DNA from: Rehmannia glutinosa
Taxonomy: Eukaryota > Streptophyta > Magnoliopsida > Lamiales > Orobanchaceae
Direction: 5' to 3'
DNA: 64,000 nt
NCBI GenBank assembly: GCA_016081115.2
Contig: JABTTQ020001501.1
Coordinates: 62,001 to 126,000 of the forward strand
The translations under genes and the position numbers were made by a program. Below, piece after piece: positions 33,471-43,948 of this stretch (its first letter is position 1; the number at the start of each line of letters is the position of its first letter). The notes under the pieces are model-generated. The model was given only the letters and a program-made list of their open reading frames with translations, was not told the DNA's origin and made no database searches.

Positions 33471-36059
33471 GAATACCCTGTGGGTACTCTGGATATATTG
33501 GTTCTCTTATTGGGGAAGGATATAACGTAGGTTATTTTTCTATTACCGCATTGAATAGTTCAGCGATTCATTGAGAAAAATAAATTATTTGTTGTTTCAA
33601 GTTCATCAAATATATTACAAGATCCTAATCGGTCTATTACGAATAGAAGAAGAAAAAGGATAAAGGAAATTTTCGAAAGGACAAGAAAAAACTACTAATG
33701 TGCTCGACTCCATTCAAACCAAAGAGTTTGGTTCCAAAAATCCAAATGCTCGATTATTTTAGTGTAAATACACTATTTTGTCCCATTATACAATTATTTT
33801 AAGTAATACTTTTTATTAAAATAATAATACTTTTAGCCATTATTTCTATTACTTTTACTATGCACCGATACTTTTAACTTGTCTTCTTTGGATAGTAATA
33901 CTTTATGCCTTATGGTATATATTTATTGAACGAGTTCGACTAATATTTGGAAAACATTAATCATACTCCCAAAAACATCCCCGTCCTCTAACTTATTGGA
34001 CTTACAAACATTTTAACTTTTCATGTCTCATAGGATATAATCACTATTTCATGTCCCAAATTATACATTCTTTTTCAGTATACTTTTTCTTGAAATAGTA
34101 ATAATTTTGTCATTATTTCTAATACTTTTACATGTCAATAAAATATATAGACTAACAACCATCTTTTGAAGCAAAAACAAACAAAAAGTTAACCATTATT
34201 CCTACAACCCAACCTTGTTTTCAAAAATCTATCTATATATATATGTATATATATATATATATATATTATATAATAACCAAGTCACCTATGAATAGTAATC
34301 AAAAAATTCCGCCTAAAACGCCTTTCTAGAATTAGTAAAATATAATTACAAAATGTAACATTAATTTTAGTAATTAGTATTTTAATCTTGGAAAATCTAT
34401 ATGTATATATTATAACAAAGCATTATATAAAACAAGCTTTCAAAAAAGCGCGTGAAGCGCATTATTTTTTGTCTATTTATTTCTTTTTGTAAAATTTAAT
34501 AATTTTTTTTTGTTTTTGATCCATTTTTTATGTATAATATATCAAATTAATCGTCTTTCTACGATCATCAGTTTGACACACATATTTCATATAGAAAAAA
34601 AAAGCATAAAAATAAAAAGTATCGAGATATATACTAAAAATTTTATTTTATAATGGGCTACAATAATTATAGATTTGCCTATTGAGCATCAGTTTGTAAA
34701 TTCATGTATTTGGTATTGTGATGTATGTATAGTTGTTTATTTTGGCTTAGCATATTTTTTTTTCATAATTATATAAATTGTATTTGAGTTTATTAAATTC
34801 AATTAAAAATGTACTTATTTTATATTGAAAAATATATATCATAATATGTATCCAAATATTATATATTACATAAATCCATACATAGTATTATATATATTTA
34901 TGTAATAATAAACTAAATTTATATTTCAAATAGAATATTATTTTTAATATTTAGTAACATACTTTTTATATTAATAACAATTATGTTTATGTTTATCAAT
35001 GTATTTTGATATTCAACTTTCAAAGTTGTATATTTGGACTATATTATATATGAATTTGTGTGTTTGATACTTTTTTTGGACATGTGTGTATATATAAGAA
35101 TATAATAGTTTTTACTTTTTTGAAATATTTTACTTTATGCTAAAATTATGCTACCAAATATGAAACATGATTTGTTTGTTATATATATATACATATATAT
35201 AATAAGCAAGCCACTTATATATAGTATCTCAAGAATTTCTCCGCCTAAACCACCCTCCAAAAATAGTAAAATTTAACTCATGCAACATGGAACGTTAAAT
35301 TTGGAAATTAGTGAAGTAATATTGGGATATATGATAAAAATTGTACCAACACTTATAGGCTTCCGATCAAAGTAATTTCATTAAGATATTAATCTTTTAT
35401 TAAAGTTGTTGGAACAAGTATTTTATTATGGTAAATTTATGATCTATTTTACATTTTGAATATTTGATTGGCTGCAATATAATTATGTCAATACAAAAAT
35501 AAAATCAACCATTGAATAATTTTTGTCGAGAATTTCAGTAAATCTAATCTTGATGGTTTTTAATTTAAAGTGGATCGTCTATGTGTAGTTATAGTATTTC
35601 GGATATACAAAATTTTCAAAAGTATAACATAAATATTGACATTAAGGAAATTTATTATACATGTTTATGTTGTGCTTTTTTAAAGCTGAATAATAACATA
35701 TCATCTTCTCAAAATCGAATTGAATTATCATAAAAGATAGATGATGAAATCCCTAATTAAAAGTAAATAATAATATAAAAAAATAAATTATTACACCATC
35801 GAACACTGAATCATTCAAGAAACAAAAAATTCCAAATCATATATCCCTATGTGGATATAAATTAAATACAATTTGAATAAGGAGATGTGTGCGGTTCGAG
35901 AATATGAAATATTATGTAATTTGTGTATTACTAAAATTGTACTAGGAGTTATTGAGTTATATAAAATAACATTTTTGAATAATTATCTTGACCCAGGCAA
36001 AGTTTGCTATCTATTGATTTTAGAATCGGGGATTCAACGTGTCCGAAAGTTTTATAGGT

Positions 36060-36866
36060 CTTAATGTTCAAGAATAAAGCACTCGAGAATAAAGTGTTGC
36101 TATAAGTGCGTAACAACACTTATCAACACGCAACGGATAATAGAAAACACGAGAGATAAAAATTTGTCGCAAGTTAAAATTTACTTACAAACGTGCCAGG
36201 CGAATGTATCGATCATGAGAACACAACTCGAATAACTCAACTAGCACAAAACTATTAAAACTCCTATCTATGAGTAGATGTATGAAGTGTAAAACTACGC
36301 CCAAAACTAAAGAACATAAACAATTTAAATCTCTTATGAAAATAAAGATGGACGAAAAACTATGAAACAAAGACTCTTAATATTCAAAGGTGTTATCTTG
36401 AATAGCGGAAGCCGGATAACACTTTGATCTATGTAGAATCTCGATCTTTGTTTCTTCTCATAGAACTCGAACTCTCTTGAACTCTCGTGTATTCTTCTCT
36501 GTAGATTGTAATTATGCGTGTCTCGAATTATGAGGGACAACTTCTCTTTATATAGATGCTCCAAGTCTCCAAGTCGTTACAAACATGAAAAGAGAGATAC
36601 ACAAATAATGATTCATATCTCATATAAGGTAGGACTCAGAAACCTTCCTTATCAATATGACCTAAAATATCAAGGCATAAGATCTTTCCATATCAAAATA
36701 ATTCTTGAGAGTCAAGTTATAAAACAATCCTTTTAAAATCAAACTTTCCTTATTTAATAAATACTATCATATCCAAGTAACCAAGAAACGCAAAACTCTT
36801 TAATAAAAATTCATATTTTGAAATTAAAAAGATTAATTAAAGCGTGTAAAATACACGGTTCTAACA
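36060..36866 (-). repeat. Probable Copia LTR (3' LTR of an older minus-strand element)
   Basis: On the minus strand, a purine tract (GGCAAAAAGAGAGAT) is followed at 36866 by TGTTAGAACCGTG, the usual junction of a Copia polypurine tract and 3' LTR. A TATA box (TATATAAAGAG on the minus strand) lies near 36546-36556. The outer end was not found and 36060 is a guess. The coding remnants at 37230-37548 would belong to the same element. Confidence 0.45.
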
Positions 36867-37229
36867 ATCTCTCTTTTTGCCTTTCTTGACAAAACATAGA
36901 AAATCAACTATAGGATTTAGAAAACAAGTAATTCCCTCTCAATTAGAAAAATTCGAGTTTAAAAAAATTTCTCCCCCTTAATCAAACCTCGTCCTGTTTA
37001 TGCAAATCTCGGAAAACTTCCATAAACACTTAAGATCTGAGAAACTAATTAGTACTCAAAATTGTATCGAGTAGAAAAAACAGAATAGTGATTCGAGAAT
37101 TCTAAGAAGTCAAAATTCAATTAACCAAACAGTTCAAAAAGAAATAAGAAACCATGAAGTGTTAGATCAAAAGTAACAAGGCAACAAAATAACATCGATC
37201 GAGCATGTCAAATAGAAAGCGAAGTATCG

Positions 37230-37548
37230 AGCAACAATGTAGTGTTTAGCAAAATACATAAAAAAGACATAATTTGTCAAAGTTATATAATTGACTTGAT
37301 CCTCACAAAGTCAAATTCCATTTCCAAGTCATCATTAGCTCCGGTCTTAGGTCCACTCGAACTTGCTCCCCCTCCACTTGTGCTTGGTCTAGTACCAATT
37401 CCACACTTCTAGTATCATTACCTTCTCACCCTTTTTATCTAGAAAGAGGCGAGAGCATGCTTTGTATTTGAGCTTTGTATTGTTCATAATATTGGACGTG
37501 TGTTCTTAGCCAAATCAATTTGTTGGTCGGCAAACACAAGTTGGCCCC
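37230..37548 (-). pseudogene. Remnant of a minus-strand retroelement ORF
   Basis: Read on the minus strand, this flank and the flank at 45448-45671 join once the 37549-45447 element is removed. The left piece contains GGASSSGPKTGANDDLEMEFD (about 37360-37300); the right piece contains EDIPPTTSTPPLP. I recognise no domain. Low-complexity Ser/Pro/Gly content fits the end of a plant retroelement accessory ORF. Several stops. Confidence 0.4.
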
Positions 37549-38311
37549 TGTTTGATACATGTTTTTATCTTAATTTTGATGATTTTATTTTATTACCAAA
37601 ACAATGTTTTTAAAGGTTGTCCAATTACTCCTAAATGATTTAAAATGGTTTTAATATTTTTCCGGAGTATTTCCTCAAGTTTATTTTTGTTAATAATGGA
37701 CAACACTTTTATTGATTTTATATCAATGAGTTTTTACTCCTATAACAGGTTCCTAAATGTTGTCTAAATACTCTCGATCGGTTTAAAATGTTTTTACTAA
37801 ATTTTGAGTATTTCTTGAGTTTTATTTTTCGACAAAAATTGGACAACATTTGTCTCGTGGTCGACGGCCGCCCCATAGGGCAACCCGTACTGAAGATGTT
37901 TTTAGAAACAGAAAATGAGACGGAAGTAAAAACAAGCGGTCGACCGGCCGCTCAAGGCGTCGTCGTCGGTCGATCGGCCGGCCGCGCCAATGGCCGACCG
38001 GCACTGCATGTTTTGGTTTTGAAACAGAACAAAATCTCCTCATTTTTGATTAGGGGACGGTTGAGGCAGGGGTCGACCGGTCGAATCTCGTCGGCCGGCC
38101 GCCTGTTGTAATTTTCAAAGTGTTCTTATTTCTCTTATTTCGTGCGGCCGTCGCCATGTGTATTGACAATGACAAAAAATATGACCGTTTGACAATGAGA
38201 CACATTTCCTTAAATTGTGGGATTGATTTAACAGCTATATTCTTGATTTTAATTGTATTTTTAGTAGATTTTCAATCCCCAAGAGGAGCCTATGCTTGAT
38301 CAATCATCTCC

Positions 38312-38319
38312 TATAAATA
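38312..38319 (+). promoter_or_regulatory. TATA box of the SIRE-like LTR
   Basis: TATAAATA in the context TCTCCTATAAATAGAGGA, kept in the 3' LTR (44721-44728) and in the diverged solo LTR (about 46492-46499). Transcription should start about 30 bp downstream, placing the hairpin array in the transcribed leader. Confidence 0.75.
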
Positions 38320-38560
38320 GAGGAAGTTTTGGAGCAACCAATATAACAATTTGTGATACAACACAACAAGATACACTTCAAGCAAACATTTGGTCTTTCA
38401 TTGTTATTATTCTTGTTGTAAAATTTGCCTAGCTTATCACTTTCACATCTTTGAGGTCTAGGCTATTCTTGATTACACCTTGCACTCAAATTGTAATATT
38501 CATTATTGAGTTGTAATCTTGATTTTTGGTTATCATTCAAACACAAGATATCCTTGTGAG

Positions 38561-38775
38561 TGTTCTTGTGGTAAGAACATACTTGGATGATCTAGGTGAT
38601 AGGTGAAGAAGATTGTGGTAATCTTCTTATTGAGGTGTTGAAGAATTTGGTATTCTTCAAGGTTGAAGATTGTGGTAATCTTCACAAGGTGCCGTTGAAG
38701 GAAGATTGTGGTAATCTTCAAAGGAGATTGTGGTAATCTCCAAAGGTGGTGTCGAAGAAGAGTGTGGTGCTCTTC
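38561..38775 (+). other. Array of seven GTGGT-loop hairpins in the LTR leader
   Basis: Seven short inverted repeats in 215 bp, six with loop GTGGT and one with TTGGT. Positions: 38561-38579, 38606-38628, 38638-38660, 38664-38684, 38701-38719, 38723-38741, 38757-38775. Stems are 7-9 bp. Examples are TGTTCTT/AAGAACA, GAAGATT/AATCTTC, GAAGAAT/ATTCTTC, GGAGATT/AATCTCC and GAAGAGT/GCTCTTC. The same array is at 44970-45185, and a diverged version at 46736-46941. It lies after the TATA box and before the primer site, so it should be in the 5' leader of the element RNA. The role is unknown; packaging, dimerisation or translation control are inferences. Confidence 0.85.
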
Positions 38776-39036
38776 AAGTTGTTGTAAGTTGAATTTGTAT
38801 TAATTTTGGTAATTAATAAAATTCTTTTTCTTTCGAAATCCATCCAGGATATCTTTGGGGTGGTAGAGGATTAGGCCCTAGGTGGGTTGAACCTCTTTAA
38901 ATCGACGTGTGTTGTTTATATTCCGCACCTTTATTATTGTATTTGAGCATTTGGTTGTAAAAAGAGGGCGAAATCAAAAAGATGGAGATAATCTATTCAC
39001 CCCCTCTAGATTATCGTAGCCGCTTGGACTTACAAG

Positions 39037-39049
39037 TGGTATCAAAGCC
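39037..39049 (+). other. Primer-binding site, Met-tRNA type
   Basis: TGGTATCAAAGCC two bases after the 5' LTR, close to the complement of the 3' end of plant Met-tRNA. Confidence 0.8.
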
Positions 39050-39187
39050 AAACTCTTTGGCAAGCTCATTTCACATCGCGAGTGAAGAGAAACGATCGAC
39101 GGCTACGACGAAGCTCATCTATCCGGCACCTCCACCACCAAGCCACCACTATTTGATTCCAAGAATTTTAATTTTTGGAAAGAAAGA

Positions 39188-40297
39188 ATGGAATGCTATC
39201 TACAAGGTTGCGGGTTCGACATTTGGAACACCGTCATTAATGGAGAATCCATTCCGACGAAAGATACACCATACACCTCAAAAGGCTTCAAAAAGCTCAA
39301 TGATGAAGAAAAGAAAATCATCTCCTTAAACGGTAAGGCTTTAAATATTTTGTATTGTTCATTCACTAATTTAGAATATGAACATATTGTAGGAATAAAG
39401 TCGGCACATGAAGTATGGAAAAAATTAGAAGCCATCTATGGAGTATTTGCAAATGAAAGGAGTCAAACAAAAGCATCTACTTCTCAAGATCATACAAGCT
39501 CAAATCTAAGGAATAAGCCTCCTACAACTTCCAATTATGAAGAAGTTGAATATTGTTTTATGGGCATCAATGAAGAAAATGAGGTATGTCTTAAACCCTC
39601 TACTTCCTATGATATTATCATTCAAAATGATTATAGTGATTTACAAAATGATTATGATGAACTTCAAAATGAATTCCAAAGCTTACTTGTTAGATACAAA
39701 AATTTGAAAAAAGAATTCAATATTTTGAAAAATGATAAGGATAGTTTATTTACTTCTTATGAATCACTATCATGTGCTCACACCACCACACTTGATAAGG
39801 TTAGAAACCTTGAAAAAGAAAATAGTACTCTTGTTGAGAATATTGATTGCATGAAAAAGGATTTATTAAAATCCAACTTGAGTACCAATAAAATGTCCAA
39901 TATTGTTGATATTCATAATTGTGATAAAGGACTTGATCATAAGCCTAATGTTGTTAATCATATGAAAAAGGATCAAGTCACTATGCATATTGGTCATTAT
40001 GCTCCTAGAATTATTACTTGTTTTTATTGTGGCAAAAAGGGTCATACGGCTAATTCTTGTCGGGCTAGAAATAGCTCTAAATATTGTTGGAGACCTAAAA
40101 GTCTCAAAGCTAATCTTAAAGGACCCAAAACACATGAGGGTACCACAAAACAATGTGCTATTAGGTACCCGGCAAAGCAAAAATCGGAGAAAATTCATGC
40201 CACAAGAAAACATCAAATGAACGTTTCATTTGATCAAAGAAGGAGAAACTACTCTCAACAAAGCCAATTTCCAAGAAGAGCGTATAATCAAAAATGA
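39188..40297 (+). CDS. Gag polyprotein of the SIRE-like element
   Basis: The longest open frame in the retroelement part, 369 codons from the listed ATG. Coding similarity continues upstream (KNFNFWKERMECYLQ from about 39160), so the true start is probably earlier, around 39060-39140, in another frame. Domains: a UBN2/DUF4219-like gag N-terminus (FDIWNTVI, HEVWKKLEAIYG), a coiled-coil-like acidic segment (residues about 145-225, repeated NDYxxLQN), and one CCHC zinc knuckle CFYCGKKGHTANSC (about 40018-40059). Gag forms the particle and binds element RNA. The NCp-type knuckle is intact. Its frame runs into an overlapping R/H/Q-rich frame at 40294. Confidence 0.82.
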   Translation: MECYLQGCGFDIWNTVINGESIPTKDTPYTSKGFKKLNDEEKKIISLNGKALNILYCSFTNLEYEHIVGIKSAHEVWKKLEAIYGVFANERSQTKASTSQDHTSSNLRNKPPTTSNYEEVEYCFMGINEENEVCLKPSTSYDIIIQNDYSDLQNDYDELQNEFQSLLVRYKNLKKEFNILKNDKDSLFTSYESLSCAHTTTLDKVRNLEKENSTLVENIDCMKKDLLKSNLSTNKMSNIVDIHNCDKGLDHKPNVVNHMKKDQVTMHIGHYAPRIITCFYCGKKGHTANSCRARNSSKYCWRPKSLKANLKGPKTHEGTTKQCAIRYPAKQKSEKIHATRKHQMNVSFDQRRRNYSQQSQFPRRAYNQK

Positions 40298-40488
40298 GAA
40301 GAACACAATCCTTGAAATGGCAAAGACATCATCAACAAGATGATTTTCAAAGAAGAAGAAACCATCAACCATGGGAAGGTAACCAATCTTGGAAATGGAG
40401 AAGTCATCATCAACAAAGTGATTTCTCAATGGGAAGATATCATCAACAATGGGAAAGACACAACCCATGGAAACGGCGTAATTGGTAA
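40294..40488 (+). CDS. Arg/His/Gln/Trp-rich gag tail in a second frame
   Basis: 65 codons starting at an ATG that overlaps the gag stop (ATGA at 40294-40297). It consists of repeats of a W-(K/E)-W/R-x-x-HHQQ-x-DF-x-x-x-R pattern, clearly of the same composition as the last residues of gag (QRRRNYSQQSQFPRRAY). It is most simply the rest of gag after a one-base loss; stop-start reinitiation or programmed frameshifting is the alternative. Very basic, so probably RNA-binding. Confidence 0.55.
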   Translation: MRRTQSLKWQRHHQQDDFQRRRNHQPWEGNQSWKWRSHHQQSDFSMGRYHQQWERHNPWKRRNW

Positions 40489-41360
40489 ACCATATCTCCC
40501 CATTTGTATATGCATTTTATTTTTAAATCTATGCATACTTTTAATTGTGTCTTAATTGCAAAATGAATCTTCAAGTATTTATTTTTAATATAGGTCTCTT
40601 ATATATTTATGAGTTTCAAAACTTTTAAAAGAGACCTTGCATGATTTTCTAAAACTCTTGAGCATTCTATTAGACTTATATGGCTTATTATCTCTTATGA
40701 AATCTTATAGCATAAGCTCTTTTTGATATCTCATATTACTTGCCTACACTTGTATTTTCTATGCAAATGTTGTCTAAGAATTGTGTAGGATACATATTTC
40801 ATACTCACTCATTGGCTATTACGTCATCAAGTTTCTTAAACCATCGAGGTATGTCTACTCGTATTTTTCTTTAAACTCGATTTTATGCTTATGCACATAT
40901 CTTTCAAGATATTTCATTTTGATCCCTTAAGTGCCCCTAATTGATCTTGCAAATATTTTCTTTTAAAAGGCACTACGTGTTTAGTCTCGATTTTATCGTT
41001 TATATGTTTTCCCAAAACCCATATTTGTTGGATATAGTCCAAACTTATATTTTTGCAAAGTTTTAAAACTTTTGGGGTGAAAAATCGAATTTTGGAAAAC
41101 TCGGGAGAAAGAAAAATCACCAGGACGGTCAAAGCAGGGCGACGTCGCTTCGCACATCGACCGTCGCCCCCCATACCTCGACCGGTCGCCAGGCCAATTT
41201 TTCAGGTTTTAAACGTTCGTTCTTCATTTCAAACAGACGAAGAAAATCCCCCAAACCCTCTGCGCGTAAATCATCCCCTTTTCTCTAGAATCTTCAATTC
41301 TTCATCATTTTTCACGATTCTTGTTGCAAATCTTCTTATTTTCACAAGAATCTTACTTAT
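40489..41360 (+). other. Non-coding stretch of the SIRE-like element
   Basis: 870 bp between gag and the second ORF where integrase and RT would be expected. No pol motif seen in any frame. A GC block with the palindrome CGACCGGTCG (41179-41188) matches the one in the LTRs. Confidence 0.6.
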
Positions 41361-42691
41361 ATGGCTCCTCCAAGAAATTCCACCGATCAAAATCCCACTT
41401 CTAAGAGAAGAAAGGGCGGAGAGGGTACTTGAGAAATCGGCGAGACGGCCGAACAAAGGGATATTCGAGCCGCTCAAAGAAACGTGGGCCCAAGAAGGTG
41501 ATGATGTTCAAAATCCCATTCTCTCTCGGGCCCAAATTACCGAAGCCGCGGAACAATTTCGCTCGAAAATTGCCGTTGGGCGAAAGGTAAAAAATCTTTT
41601 GTTACTCAAGCTCCAAATTCTCGCAATGCTCTCAATTTCATCAATAAGTATGCGGAATGGTACTATGAGGATTCGGGGATGGGAGGTAAATCTATTGCTC
41701 GGACTAAAATGTGTTGTTTTAGCTCATTTACAAATGAGTATCCCACCATTAGGGGATTTTTGAGGAACAAGGTTGGATGTATCTATGGGAGCATGCTTAT
41801 GTTTTGTATGATGATGATATTATCCAACATTTTTATGCTAATATGTGGGTGCAATATGATAATGAAAGAAAGCCGATTGCCGTTAATTCGCTTATAAAGG
41901 GTCGTCATTTTAGATGGACTCCCAATGATATTTGGCTTTTACATGTTAGAGAAGGTGGTTGGGATTATTTCTCTTGTGGGACTTGGAATGATGAAATGTT
42001 GGGGTGTCGATGAAAGAAGTTAAGACGTATTTGGGAGTATGGCCAAAGTATTCTTTGTTGGCAATGACACTTGAGCATCGTATTTTATCGGTCATTGTCG
42101 CATATTGCATTTGTGGTAAGTCGGGAAAGATGCCTAGCAATATGGATTATTTTTTGACTTATAAGATTGCTAGGAGGGAACCACTTAACTTTGGTGCCAT
42201 ACTTATTCAATGTCTAATCGAGTCCATTACTCGAGGTAATAAGAAGTTGGTTATGGGAAATTGGATTTGTAAACTTCTTATTCAATCGGGACTACCTTCG
42301 TCGGAGTGTAACTCGGAGGTATTTCAAAATGACTTTGACATTGATAACATCGCCCAAATGGTCACTATGCGCAAGAACATGGAAATCCGACCAACCAAAA
42401 TGGCGAGAGGAAGAGGTCAAGAGTCTCCGATCCTAATGACTTCTTTGATGACATCGAGGCCGCAAGATTGGCGGAAGAGGGCGAACCGAGCAATCCGGGA
42501 GGGTAATACCGGTGCTCAACCGCCTAGGGAGGTATACTCAAGCCGAATTTGATGAGATGAGGGCTTTTCATGAGACGAGGTATGAGGCTTTGGAGCAAAA
42601 GACCTCAAAAATGCAAAAGTCTATCGGCAAGTTAAAGAAATTCATCAAGGACTTAATTCCCGGATCTTGCTTCTCCTCGGATGAGGAATGA
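41361..42691 (+). pseudogene. ORF with putative plant-transposon-protein domain, broken
   Basis: Begins MAPPRNSTDQNPTSKRRKG at ATG 41361 and ends SCFSSDEE at stop 42689-42691, with several frameshifts between. The middle reads IAVNSLIKGRHFRWTP and IWLLHVREGGWDYF (about 41876-41975), then EHRILSVIVAYCI, REPLNFGAILIQCLIESI and ICKLLIQSGLP (about 42075-42297). This pattern resembles the poorly characterised 'putative plant transposon protein' domain found with plant retroelements. The C-terminus has a basic coiled-coil-like stretch (MQKSIGKLKKFIKDL). The function is unknown. Its location in place of pol is unusual for a Copia element. Confidence 0.62.
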
Positions 42692-43948
42692 TGTTACCCC
42701 ACCCCTTTACTTTCTAGCATTTTCATTTAAGTTGCTTTGTACTTTTATGAACTTTTGTAAAATTCATTTGTACTAATGATATTTGCTTGTTTTTCTTAAA
42801 AGGGCTTGTTTTTCTTAAAAGGGTTAATATTGCAAGTTGATAATGACTTGTGGGTGTTCATGATATTGATAGAGTATTTGATGGTAAAAATACTCTAATT
42901 TAAGCATTGTTTGATAATTGGTATGAAGTACTTGATGGTAAAAGTGCTTCTTTTAAATGCTTTGATCATTATGCTTAGTTGCATATGCATTGGGACATTT
43001 GATATATCATACATGTATTGTTTAAGGCATGACTTATATTACTTGATGGTTGCTCTAATTTTTGGCATTTGTAATGCCTTGATCCTTCTTAGCTTATCTC
43101 AATTGGGTTGAACCCTTGAGAATCTACTTTGAGCTTCTTATTTGATGAACAAATATTGCGTATGTTGCATATGATCTTATTGAGCTTTGGAATGAGGTTG
43201 ATTGTTGATATGATAATTTTTGGCTTGAACCTTTTACAAGGACTATATACAACCTCTTTTATTTTTATGCACTCAAGGTGTTCGATGAATTGTCGCAATG
43301 AATTGTTCGACTTTTACTCTTATGCTTTCATATGTCTTATATACTCATTGAGATCATGTCTTGACACTTAAACGAGCTTATGGATATCAAATGATACATT
43401 TCTCCCATTTTTTCGGATTATAAGCTTATCTCCTCGAATGGTTGATAAATTGTCTCTTTGGCGCACTTTGATATACTTGTATGATGTTTTTATCATCCTA
43501 ACATTCTTTTTGATGATTCCAAAGGGGAGAAACAGGAAAATGGCTCGTTAGCTCAAAGAAGCTAATAAAAAGCTCGAAATAAAAGCTATAAGCTATGGCT
43601 CATAAAAGCCATAAGTTGTGATTTATTTTTAGTCCAATTGTTGCTTGATGGACTTATATAATGATGTTTTTGTGACAGGGGAGCTTATAAGCTCTTGAAC
43701 AAATTGTAAAAGCTAAAAGCTTTTAGCTTATGAAAAATTGCTTTTACATTATTCTTGATATGCTTGTTGATAGGGGAGCTTGTGCTTATTATTGAAAATA
43801 TCTACTCCCTACTTGGTTGCTTTAATATTTTTGGGAATTTTGGTTGCTTCCAAACGGTCAAATGTTTTTACCGGAAAATCATTTCTAAAATTGCTCTCTT
43901 AGTTTGTGTAAAAATTGTTTTGGTTTGTAATCATCAAAAACGGGAGAT
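42692..43948 (+). other. 3' untranslated region of the SIRE-like element
   Basis: 1.26 kb, AT-rich, without domains. Several GGGGAG purine tracts recur (about 43526, 43678 and 43773) before the final tract at 43941-43948. A run of AAGCT/AGCTT words (43555-43735) gives many small palindromes, including AAAAGCTAAAAGCTTTTAGC at 43707-43726. Confidence 0.6.

Larger units (their letters stand above)
32091..36059. other. AT-rich repeat DNA without genes
   Basis: About 4 kb of very AT-rich sequence. It includes a perfect 36-bp direct repeat (32295-32401), an imperfect tandem array (32855-33470), TA-rich microsatellites (34231-34275 and 35180-35202), and a diverged duplicated block (34275-34345 and 35200-35290, sharing TTCTCCGCCTAAA-like words). 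A GCGCGTGAAGCGC palindrome lies at 34447-34459 and may mark a Helitron, but no definite ends were found. No open frame looks like a gene. Confidence 0.55.
37549..39034 (+). repeat. 5' LTR of the SIRE-like element
   Basis: 1486 bp. In order: two palindromic repeat units (37616-37704 and 37759-37847) with GTTGTCC/GGACAAC-type ends; a GC-rich palindrome block (about 37855-38105) with TCGACCGGTCGA at 38073-38084; a TATA box TATAAATA at 38312-38319; the hairpin array 38561-38775; and the end at 39034, two bases before the primer site. Confidence 0.9.

Noticed and set aside
34231..34275. Replication origin or promoter from the TA-rich tract
   Set aside because: A plain TA-rich microsatellite; no supporting motif or gene nearby.
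37822..38111. Open frames on both strands over the GC-rich LTR block
   Set aside because: Caused by GC-rich palindromes lacking stop codons; not conserved in frame between the two LTRs.
38533..38721. Minus-strand open frames with repeated KITTIF peptides in the LTR
   Set aside because: They are antisense readings of the hairpin array; the repeats are explained by the stems and loops, and no protein feature supports translation.
38561..38775. CRISPR-like array
   Set aside because: Units are short palindromes with variable stems and no constant repeat-spacer pattern, in a plant LTR; CRISPR is not expected here.
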